A stretch of 20,208 nucleotides of DNA from a virus: positions 1-20,208 of the IMG/VR virus record IMGVR_UViG_3300030451_001805; one strand, given 5' to 3'. This document shows positions 6,869 through 13,327 of the stretch, piece by piece. Every line of letters starts with the position of its first letter. Position 1 is the stretch's first letter. The translations under genes were made by a program, and so were the position numbers. The notes beneath the pieces were generated by a model. It was not told where the DNA came from and searched no databases. It saw only the letters and a program-made list of their open reading frames with translations.

Positions 6869-8622
6869 ATAGATTCCTTTACTGTATATATGTTAAGTTT
6901 CTTTTTTTTACCCTTAACATTAATAGGTTTTAGTGATTTTAATGCAAATTTGCAATTTTTTGCAATATTTTCACCAATAAGTATATCAACACCAACCTCT
7001 TTTGTTGCTGACTCTAGCCTTGCTGCTGTATTTACAGGATCGCCTATAGCTGAATAATCAAACCTAGATTCAGACCCCATATTTCCAATACATGCGAAAC
7101 CAGCTTGAGTCCCTACGCCCACTGCAACTGGAGTAGAAAGTGTTTTGTTTAGTTCAGCTATGCCTTTTTGTATATCTATTGCAGCCTGAACGGCTTTTGT
7201 TTCGTGATCCTCCAAATCTAAAGGTGCTCCAAAAATAAACATACCTGCATCACCAATAAATTTATCTGTCATACCACCTAATTTTTGCACGGCATTTACT
7301 TGCACAGTTAACGTCTTGTTCATAATATCAGTTACTTCTTCTGGAGATAGTTTTTCTGATAAAGCAGTAAATCCTCTTAAATCTGTAAAAAGAAACGAAC
7401 AATATTTTTTTTCTCCACCAAGTTTTAATAAACTTGGATTATCTTGTAATTGTTTTACTTGTCGTGGATCTAAATAATGTTCAAATTGTTTTTTAATTTG
7501 TTGTCTTAGTTTGTATTGCTCTCTAAACCTAACGTAAAAAATAGCGCTACCTTGTATAAACTCTGATACAAAAGTCCAAGAAAAATCAACAAGATAACCA
7601 GTTTTTATAATATAAACACCGCTTATAAAGGTTGCGGCCATGAATAAACCGCCAAATATAAGTGATTGTGTCATACCTGCATAACCAAAAATAATTGAAA
7701 CTATTATTAAGCACGAAGCAAACATAATTAATTCAGCTGCTATAGCCCAATCTGGGATATAAGGTGAGTCTTGTATAAGTATTGATTCTGCAAGTGCTGC
7801 TTGCACTTCATGAGGCGAAAGTAAGCCAACGGGGGTTGCAACGGTCGGAAACACGCCTGGAGCATTGACAGAAACAAAGACAAATCTATGGGCAACATTG
7901 AGTTCCTGTAAATTTGTTTGTGGTGTGTCCACCCAAGAGATCCATTTGCGGCCTAGATTGTCTACATCAACGGGAGGTAAGCCTTGTACAGTAATCTGTC
8001 GCATACCATTATCATCGCCTTTTATAATGTAGGTTTTTGCACCAGCTAATACTTTTAAAACTTCCGTTCCAAAAGATGCAACAAAACCATCTGGTGTTTG
8101 CATGAGTAAAGGCATGCGCCTTACAAGATTATCTATTTCAGTGGGAGCCGTAGACAAACCTTGAGGAACATCTATGAATATTGGGTCGTTTGCAACAACT
8201 CCCTTTGCCATAATACCATTAATATTTTCACCAAGTAAAACTGTTCCGCTTGTTGGTGGGTATGTACCGTTATCATATTCAAACATCGTTAAGATGCTTG
8301 GACTATAATCTAAGGCCATTAAAAACATTTCATCGCCACCAAAACGATCTGGATTTGGTAAAGATATTACCCAACCAACACCTATAGCGCCTGCCTCTAA
8401 AATATCCATGTGTATTTGTGCTAACTCTTGTCTTGGAAAAGGCCAGCCACCAGATTTTTGAATATCCTCTTGCGTGATGTTTAGCACTACAAAATTACCA
8501 CTTGGATCGTATTTTTTAACAAAAGTATCGAAAGTTTGTAATTTTAATATTTGCAAAGGGTATAACTGAAACAACAGTGGTAAGGCAAGTATTATAAATA
8601 CTATGAATATTACTTTTTTCAT
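6865..8622 (-). CDS. CHASE2-domain membrane adenylate/guanylate cyclase
   Basis: 585 residues. An N-terminal signal-anchor helix (3-24) precedes an extracytoplasmic CHASE2-like sensor domain (about 30-285; ITQEDIQKSGGWPFPR near 49-64 matches the CHASE2 W-P-[WF]-x-R signature). Several membrane helices follow (about 289-370), then a short linker and a class III cyclase domain (about 402-585). The catalytic set is intact: metal-binding Asp414 (FTDLRGF) and Asp458 (FIGDAG), purine-selecting Lys454 (DKF) and Asp528 (AIGDPVN), and transition-state Asn531 and Arg535 (NTAARLE). The Lys/Asp pair predicts ATP to cAMP. It would sense something outside the inner membrane and raise cAMP in the infected cell. 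It overlaps FecR-like and holin-like genes by four bases at each end. CHASE2 cyclases are familiar in bacteria, but one inside a phage late operon is unusual. Confidence 0.93.
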   Translation of the reverse strand: MKKVIFIVFIILALPLLFQLYPLQILKLQTFDTFVKKYDPSGNFVVLNITQEDIQKSGGWPFPRQELAQIHMDILEAGAIGVGWVISLPNPDRFGGDEMFLMALDYSPSILTMFEYDNGTYPPTSGTVLLGENINGIMAKGVVANDPIFIDVPQGLSTAPTEIDNLVRRMPLLMQTPDGFVASFGTEVLKVLAGAKTYIIKGDDNGMRQITVQGLPPVDVDNLGRKWISWVDTPQTNLQELNVAHRFVFVSVNAPGVFPTVATPVGLLSPHEVQAALAESILIQDSPYIPDWAIAAELIMFASCLIIVSIIFGYAGMTQSLIFGGLFMAATFISGVYIIKTGYLVDFSWTFVSEFIQGSAIFYVRFREQYKLRQQIKKQFEHYLDPRQVKQLQDNPSLLKLGGEKKYCSFLFTDLRGFTALSEKLSPEEVTDIMNKTLTVQVNAVQKLGGMTDKFIGDAGMFIFGAPLDLEDHETKAVQAAIDIQKGIAELNKTLSTPVAVGVGTQAGFACIGNMGSESRFDYSAIGDPVNTAARLESATKEVGVDILIGENIAKNCKFALKSLKPINVKGKKKKLNIYTVKESI

Positions 8623-9740
8623 CCAGAGCTTTGCGTTATGTTGATTGTTGAGTCAGCCGTGCCATTGACTTGTATCACCTTAGAAACTCCATCTTGCGTA
8701 AATATTATGTTGTATGCTTGATCGCTGTTTACCAAAACCTGCGCTCTTTGATTTACCATACGCATAAATTTTATTTGACTACCTTGTATTATAGTTGTTA
8801 CCTGTGTTTCTACATCTTGTCCAAAGTTTGTTCCGACTAATTGAATTCCACTTGAAAAATCTGCTAGATTATCCTCGTCTTTTACATCAAGCTCATCTAG
8901 AACATCAAGTAAATCTTCTAACAGATTTACGTTGAGTAAGTCAATGTCGAGCTCTGAAAAGTCAATATTATCTTCTTCATCCCAAATATCCTCATCTGAT
9001 AAAAAATCTATATCTAAATCAGTAAACTCTAAGTAATCCGCTTGTTCTGTTTGTGTTTCTTCATTTTCTACAAGTTGTTCTTTGGGTGGTGAAACAATAA
9101 GCATGTTATCTATAAAGTTTAAATCTATGTCTAAGGTTACTGGTTTTGTTGGCGCAACGTCATAAGCAGAAGTTGTTGTTGCTTGAAATGGTTTATTTAG
9201 CACTTGTTGTCCCATAGCTGTTTGCACCACTATTTCGCCACTTGCGTCTCCAAACTCGTTTGGTAATAAAATTATTAATGATTTACCAGTAATATCGATA
9301 GTGCAAACAAAATCTGTACCTTGCACAAAAATCTGAGAGCTAGGAGTAGATAAGGTGATGTTTTTTTTGTTAAGTTTATTTACATTACCGCTAATAAACC
9401 GAATGGTGCCGCTAGCAAACTGAAGAGCCATTTTAGATTTATCTGGGTTGGGATCATAAATATATTCATCAATAAGAAGTTCAGAGTGTTCAGTAAGTTT
9501 TACCGTGGACTCATCAAGAAATGTAATAGCTATTCGACCTGCGCTAGTTTGCACATTGTCCAAAGAGTTTATGTCAAAGTCTAAGGTCGCGTCATACGGC
9601 TCATCGCGATAGACTCTACCGTAACCTGTTAATTCTGTTATATCACCTATAGAATCAGCATGAAGTGGTGGTACCACCGTCATTTTGAATAATACAGATA
9701 TTAGAATTACTTGTATTTGCAATAACTTGTAACCAATCAC
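8619..9740 (-). CDS. Exported FecR-domain protein
   Basis: 373 residues. Residues 1-29 look like a signal peptide (Lys5, hydrophobic core about 6-18, possible cleavage after LHA). Residues about 55-175 carry a FecR-type beta domain: VQTSAGRIAITFLDESTVKL-like strands, a GTIRFISG strand, and LSTPSSQIFVQGTDF, the characteristic TP-x-[AS]-x-[IV]-x-V-x-GT core. A highly acidic Asp/Glu/Leu stretch spans 222-295, followed by a C-terminal beta region. FecR domains are periplasmic sensor or surface-anchor modules. In bacteria, FecR-domain proteins are often neighbours of CHASE2 cyclases, as here. No ECF sigma factor is nearby, so classical FecIR signalling is unlikely. The signal-peptide start forces an 86-base overlap with the curlin-like gene; the alternative ATG 9683 would lose the signal. 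Confidence 0.85.
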   Translation of the reverse strand: MIGYKLLQIQVILISVLFKMTVVPPLHADSIGDITELTGYGRVYRDEPYDATLDFDINSLDNVQTSAGRIAITFLDESTVKLTEHSELLIDEYIYDPNPDKSKMALQFASGTIRFISGNVNKLNKKNITLSTPSSQIFVQGTDFVCTIDITGKSLIILLPNEFGDASGEIVVQTAMGQQVLNKPFQATTTSAYDVAPTKPVTLDIDLNFIDNMLIVSPPKEQLVENEETQTEQADYLEFTDLDIDFLSDEDIWDEEDNIDFSELDIDLLNVNLLEDLLDVLDELDVKDEDNLADFSSGIQLVGTNFGQDVETQVTTIIQGSQIKFMRMVNQRAQVLVNSDQAYNIIFTQDGVSKVIQVNGTADSTINITQSSG

Positions 9741-10383
9741 GTGCTAATGTAGATGCCTGGGTAATGTTCATAGTGTTGCTGCTACCGTCAAGATCTAAAT
9801 TAAAGTATGCCGAGGTCGCCGCCGTGTTACCGCTATAACCACTACCTGTAAAATTAATAGTATTTGAACTACCGTTTATATCCATATAGTTGGTTGCGTT
9901 TTCATAGTCAATGTCAAAATCTAACTCATTACTATCACCCAGTATTATCCAATCTAAATTAAGATAGGAAGAGTTAGCGTTTTCACCTATTTTTATATCA
10001 GCCTCGTTACTTGAGCCTGTTACATCTATATTTAGATCAACATAGTCAGCAGTAATTAAGCCAGTAGAGTTCATCAAAACATCCCAAACGTTGCTATCGC
10101 CATCAAACTCAAAGAAACCTGTAAAGTTATCACCGTCTATAGCATCGGATCTAAATATATTGCTTGATCCGATTTGATTGATGTCTAATGCCATGGTTGT
10201 ACCGTCTAGGTCAAGAGCAGTCATGGTACCAGATACCGCAGATGTGCCACCAATAAGGTTTGATGATCCTAACTGTTCAAGATCAATAGTAGCGTTTGAA
10301 CCGCTTTGATCTACGTAGATTTCATTGTCCGCAAAAATTGAAAGTGAGAAAAAAAGTAAAAATAAATATTTATTCATTTGCAT
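9655..10383 (-). CDS. Curlin-like secreted repeat protein
   Basis: 242 residues. Residues 1-18 form a clear signal peptide (Lys5, hydrophobic 6-17, cleavage after IFA). The mature part repeats a motif ending in G-[SD]-S-N about every 22-33 residues: Asn30, 42, 75, 98, 126, 152, 174, 203 and 228. Each is flanked by alternating-hydrophobic strands and often preceded by LDLDG, FEFDG or MDING turns. VDQSGSN, LEQLGSSN and INQIGSSN recall the curlin consensus (Gln-x-Gly-x-x-Asn). It is much more acidic than CsgA and largely lacks the second Gln. The C-terminus has two Cys (230, 242). It lies directly after csgG, overlapping it by 14 bases, so it is the likely substrate of that pore. ATG 10377 (Met3) is an equally possible start. 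Confidence 0.82.
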   Translation of the reverse strand: MQMNKYLFLLFFSLSIFADNEIYVDQSGSNATIDLEQLGSSNLIGGTSAVSGTMTALDLDGTTMALDINQIGSSNIFRSDAIDGDNFTGFFEFDGDSNVWDVLMNSTGLITADYVDLNIDVTGSSNEADIKIGENANSSYLNLDWIILGDSNELDFDIDYENATNYMDINGSSNTINFTGSGYSGNTAATSAYFNLDLDGSSNTMNITQASTLARDWLQVIANTSNSNICIIQNDGGTTTSC

Positions 10384-11215
10384 ATTGCCAAAAATTTCGT
10401 TCGCGACCTTGTTTGATAATATCTACAATACCAATTTCTATAGCCGATTGCAAAGCGATAGACTTACTTTCATTCATGGCATTTCCTGTTTCAAATTCTA
10501 CTAACTCTGTATCGTTTGAATGAAACCTAAATACGTCAGATGATAAGCCGACTGATAAAATTGTTCTTGTTGTAAGATTTTCTAACAATATTTCACCAGT
10601 GCTTACAGATACAACACGTATTGAAACAAGCACTGTATCTTCACGATACTGTTTGCTGGCGCCGACGCCTAAATATCTGGCGCCTGCACCGCCGCTAGTA
10701 AGGTTAGTATTATAATCGACAATACCTCCTTCTATAATAACGCCAGCAAACAACAGGGGAAGTTGTTTTGTTTCATCTTCAAACTTTTCTCTAGTTGATC
10801 TAATAATCTGCCTTTCACGTGTGATGTGATCGATACCGCCTCGCTCTACTACGCGAAAAAAACCAGATTGTTTTAATGCTCTAATTAAATAAACCTCTGG
10901 TGCTTGTGTCATGGCTGTGCTGAAATTAGCGTAGCCATCCACAGATTTTCTTTGACCTGTGTAATCTGCAAACTTATATACTGCTGCCACTGGTTGTACT
11001 TCGGGTACGGGTATTTCTTGTATTTCTTTAGTAATAGGTTCGTTTATAAAAGCGTCTTTAGAAAAACACTTAGCCTTACTTACTATTGATACGACATCTT
11101 TATAATCACCCTCTGGGTTTGTAAGACATGGAGAAATTAGTTTGGTGTGCGAAACGCAACTAGCTACCAAACCCAAAGTCGCCAATAGGAATGGTAATCT
11201 CAGTAGTTGTTTCAT
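10370..11215 (-). CDS. csgG: CsgG-family curli secretion pore lipoprotein
   Basis: 281 residues. A lipoprotein signal ends in the lipobox VASC (Cys20). CsgG forms a nine-subunit, 36-strand outer-membrane pore for curli subunits. Family landmarks are clear: AVYKFADYTGQRK (78-90), the constriction-loop region ANFSTAMTQ (96-104), ERGGIDHITRERQIIRS (124-140), GGAGARYLGVG (175-185) followed by RVVSVSTGEIL (200-210), and VFRF near 228-231. Asn97 and Phe98 match the pore-lining Asn55/Phe56 of E. coli CsgG. The Tyr51 position seems displaced, with a Tyr at 95. The segment between the lipid Cys and the core is about 20 residues longer than in E. coli, with extra Cys30 and Cys50. The start lies inside csgF (56-base overlap), because the lipobox needs it. 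Confidence 0.95.
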   Translation of the reverse strand: MKQLLRLPFLLATLGLVASCVSHTKLISPCLTNPEGDYKDVVSIVSKAKCFSKDAFINEPITKEIQEIPVPEVQPVAAVYKFADYTGQRKSVDGYANFSTAMTQAPEVYLIRALKQSGFFRVVERGGIDHITRERQIIRSTREKFEDETKQLPLLFAGVIIEGGIVDYNTNLTSGGAGARYLGVGASKQYREDTVLVSIRVVSVSTGEILLENLTTRTILSVGLSSDVFRFHSNDTELVEFETGNAMNESKSIALQSAIEIGIVDIIKQGRERNFWQYANE

Positions 11216-11705
11216 CTAGCGTGTTATAGATAGTTAGGGTTATGTAAGTCCCGTCGCTGGACCAACTAATGATGTTGTCAAATAATGTAAAAGATCCTGT
11301 GGTTGATGGATTCTCGCCAAAAAGTTGCTCTACTATTTGTCTGGAAATTTGTGCAAAAATCCGTGACTCGAGATTACGAGTAAATCTGCTTATCACAGAA
11401 TTTTCCTCATCACGTTTTCTTTGTTCTTCTAGGGCCTTGAGATCTGCCTTTAGTTGCTCACGTCTTGAAAACTCTTGTTGTTCGATGGTCAAATAATGTG
11501 CACTCTGTCCAATGCCAGAAAAACTTGGAGATTTGAAGTGAAATTTAATCTCATCTGAATTAACGTTTTGTGCAAGGATTAAAGCAAACATAATAAAACC
11601 AATAAAAAAAGCCCATACGGCTATTCGTGTTTTTTCTATTTCTTCTTGTTTTTTAATCTTTTCTTTGGTCATTCCTGTCTGCCTTTGCAATTTTGTTACT
11701 GTCAA
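11160..11705 (-). CDS. csgF: CsgF-like curli assembly factor
   Basis: 181 residues from ATG 11705, or 170 from ATG 11672. A charged N-terminus (Lys/Glu) precedes a membrane helix (about 28-46). Residues 53-64, IKFHFKSPSFSG, match the CsgF N-terminus (T-F-x-F-x-N-P-x-F-x-G) that plugs into the CsgG constriction. A helical middle (about 70-130), charged and longer than in E. coli CsgF, ends in RNLESRIFAQISRQIVEQLFG like the CsgF helix. The C-terminal beta part (138-174) ends TTTEITIPIG, like CsgF's T-S-T-I-Q-V. In E. coli CsgF caps the pore on the cell surface and helps nucleate fibres. The long charged stretch before the hydrophobic helix is odd for a signal peptide and could be a membrane anchor. 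Confidence 0.85.
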   Translation of the reverse strand: MTVTKLQRQTGMTKEKIKKQEEIEKTRIAVWAFFIGFIMFALILAQNVNSDEIKFHFKSPSFSGIGQSAHYLTIEQQEFSRREQLKADLKALEEQRKRDEENSVISRFTRNLESRIFAQISRQIVEQLFGENPSTTGSFTLFDNIISWSSDGTYITLTIYNTLDETTTEITIPIGDFGFGS

Positions 11706-12003
11706 TCAGCTGTGGTACACCTAGTATAGTCTTAATAAGTGTATCTTGCCTAATTATTTCATTATCTAAACTGCGTATTCTATCTATCAATGCTACCAAA
11801 ATACCATGTTGAGAATCAAGTTTTGTGCCGAGCCTTTCTTCTAGTGCTGATATTTGTCCCTCTACTTTTTCATCAACTGTGTCTAGTTTAGTTTCCATGC
11901 CGTCAACAATTCGCATGATAAGTTTATAAATAAACCAGCCTAGACCTATTGCTGCCGCTATAGGAAATCCAACCTCTTGGATTAAAGTTACTGCTGAATC
12001 CAT
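11653..12003 (-). CDS. Small membrane protein with coiled coil, holin-like
   Basis: 116 residues. The N-terminal hydrophobic helix (about 11-31, GFPIAAAIGLGWFIYKLIM) is followed by a long amphipathic helix or coiled coil (about 34-95) and a charged tail. The GFP[IV]A-helix-then-Lys/Asp-coil layout resembles small phage proteins of the YvrJ or BhlA/UviB type, some of which act as holins. It lies immediately downstream of an XhlA-like gene and overlaps csgF by 20-53 bases depending on the csgF start. It could be a second lysis protein or a membrane anchor for the curli-like apparatus. The holin idea is inferred from topology. Confidence 0.6.
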   Translation of the reverse strand: MDSAVTLIQEVGFPIAAAIGLGWFIYKLIMRIVDGMETKLDTVDEKVEGQISALEERLGTKLDSQHGILVALIDRIRSLDNEIIRQDTLIKTILGVPQLIDSNKIAKADRNDQRKD

Positions 12004-12004
12004 A

Positions 12005-12187
12005 TTAGATCAGCTCTGCTATAACGATGGCTCCAACTATAAAAGGGTAAACAGCCCAAATCATGTTTTCTAATTTATCAAACCTTTTAGATCCATCTTC
12101 AAGACGCTTATCTATGCTTTTATACAAAGCTCTACACTCTCTTTCATGTGATTCAATTTTGTTTAAAGCGTCTTTTACTGTTGCCAT
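12005..12187 (-). CDS. XhlA-like coiled coil with C-terminal membrane helix
   Basis: 60 residues. Residues 1-40 are a charged, heptad-like helix; residues 41-58 (ENMIWAVYPFIVGAIVIAEL) form a C-terminal membrane helix. This tail-anchored architecture is that of haemolysin XhlA and similar phage proteins paired with holins. The neighbour one base downstream has the opposite arrangement (membrane helix first, then coil), so the two may pair through their coils. The start codon shares its A with the TAA stop of the preceding gene (TAATG). The function is inferred from architecture. Confidence 0.65.
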   Translation of the reverse strand: MATVKDALNKIESHERECRALYKSIDKRLEDGSKRFDKLENMIWAVYPFIVGAIVIAELI

Positions 12188-12345
12188 TATTTTTTACTTT
12201 TTTTTACTCTTTTAGTGGTATAAGCCTCATTAACATCTGGTGTAGATTTATCATCTGCAACATAACGTCCTTTTTTATTTCTAGCGCGTACTTGCACTCT
12301 TTCAGTGTTTGTAACCTTATCCCAAAATTTTTTTAAAAAACTCAT
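12187..12345 (-). CDS. Small basic protein
   Basis: 52 residues starting MSFLKKFWDKV. ATG 12345 is chosen because an AAGGA lies eight bases upstream. A longer reading from 12390 adds 15 residues encoded inside the oxygenase gene and has no ribosome-binding site. The protein is Lys/Arg-rich, with an N-terminal amphipathic helix and a basic C-terminal tail ending RVKKSKK. No family is recognised. It may bind nucleic acid or a membrane surface, but nothing proves either. Confidence 0.65.
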   Translation of the reverse strand: MSFLKKFWDKVTNTERVQVRARNKKGRYVADDKSTPDVNEAYTTKRVKKSKK

Positions 12346-12353
12346 AATTATTT

Positions 12354-12358
12354 TCCTT
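12354..12358 (-). promoter_or_regulatory. Ribosome-binding site deciding start 12345
   Basis: AAGGA on the minus strand lies eight bases before ATG 12345. It supports the shorter 52-residue product over an upstream start inside the oxygenase gene. Confidence 0.6.
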
Positions 12359-12362
12359 ATTA

Positions 12363-13070
12363 TTATATATTTTCTTCCACCACATCCCAACAGTTAAGGT
12401 TTGATGCAATAGTTCTTCTCTCACCCTCACCTTTAAAAGGATATACCATGTGTTGTAACCACGATGGAAATATTAATAGTTTACCAATTTCTGGCGTCAT
12501 AACAAATGATTGAGCTGGTGCTAGTCTTTCACTGTCTAACACCGACACTCTGCCATACTGAAAAGCAATGCAACCATCTGAGTGTCCACTTTCATTATAC
12601 AAAGAATAATTAGGTGTGTTTGCGACCGCTTTTGCACCTATTTGAGGTGGGACTTTTGTCCAAGCTGTTGTTGATATACCCATAATTGTTTTAGTGCCAT
12701 GATCGTGTATTGGGTTGTAATCACCATCATAACTGTGCACTGACCAGGTTTCGTCGATTTCTACTTTTTTTGCACACTTTAGAGGATTACCCGCAGCCGC
12801 AAACTGATTTATATATTCAACCGAAAGTGCTGTAACAAATTTATTGTAGCTTAGTAAACGAGGATCTTTGTGGTCTAAAAGCAGCTGCTCGCCTTTATGT
12901 ATTTGACCCACTAAACTTCCCGCTAATGATTTTTTGTTTTTATTTTGCCTATATTCGTCTATATAATTATTTACGTCATCAATAATTTCTTGAGGCATGA
13001 ATGTTTCTAGCAAGTAAACAGCAGGCAACACTTGCATTTTAAAATGCACTCTATCGTCGCTATTTTGCAT
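12363..13070 (-). CDS. 2OG-Fe(II) oxygenase-like protein
   Basis: 235 residues, resembling the phage-encoded 2-oxoglutarate/Fe(II) dioxygenase-like group (double-stranded beta-helix). Likely metal ligands are the histidines of NPIHDHG (122, 124) and His207 in LLIFPSWLQHMVYPF, with Arg218 or Arg219 in GERRTIASNLN binding 2-oxoglutarate. The substrate is unknown. Such enzymes are frequent in marine phages and are proposed to hydroxylate proteins or modify nucleic acids. It sits between tail-associated genes and small membrane proteins in the same operon. No good ribosome-binding site precedes ATG 13070; Met12 (13037) is an alternative start. Confidence 0.75.
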   Translation of the reverse strand: MQNSDDRVHFKMQVLPAVYLLETFMPQEIIDDVNNYIDEYRQNKNKKSLAGSLVGQIHKGEQLLLDHKDPRLLSYNKFVTALSVEYINQFAAAGNPLKCAKKVEIDETWSVHSYDGDYNPIHDHGTKTIMGISTTAWTKVPPQIGAKAVANTPNYSLYNESGHSDGCIAFQYGRVSVLDSERLAPAQSFVMTPEIGKLLIFPSWLQHMVYPFKGEGERRTIASNLNCWDVVEENI

Positions 13071-13076
13071 TTTATT

Positions 13077-13325
13077 TTATTTTTGCAAAGTTTTAGTCTC
13101 TGTTTCTAAAACCTCATCTGCTTGTTCTTTTGTTGAATCAATAAAAGCTCTTTCAAAAACACTTTTACTAGCCTTCACTTGATCTAATTGAAATTGTATT
13201 CGTGATTCTTGATTTAACAAATCACGTATCTGAGAATGTAAATATTGTTGTTGTGGTGTTAAGTCAGCAACTTTTATTTCTTCGTCGCCTATTTTAACAA
13301 TTGGTTCTTTGTTTTCTTTAGTCAT
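13077..13325 (-). CDS. Small coiled-coil protein
   Basis: 82 residues. The first 20 residues (KEPIVKIGDEEIKVADL) resemble a small beta-hairpin, a pattern seen in short phage proteins that begin I-x-x-G-x-x-[YI]-x-x-x-x-L. The rest is a long Gln/Glu-rich helix with heptad character (about 24-80). It may be a fibre-associated or chaperone-like protein, but no function can be read from the sequence. Two bases separate its start from the preceding stop. Confidence 0.65.
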   Translation of the reverse strand: MTKENKEPIVKIGDEEIKVADLTPQQQYLHSQIRDLLNQESRIQFQLDQVKASKSVFERAFIDSTKEQADEVLETETKTLQK

Positions 13326-13327
13326 TT

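Noticed and set aside
6865-11705. Curli-like genes as part of a host chromosome next to a prophage
   Set aside because: They overlap phage-type holin and small membrane genes at both ends, share strand and spacing, and have no host genes around them.
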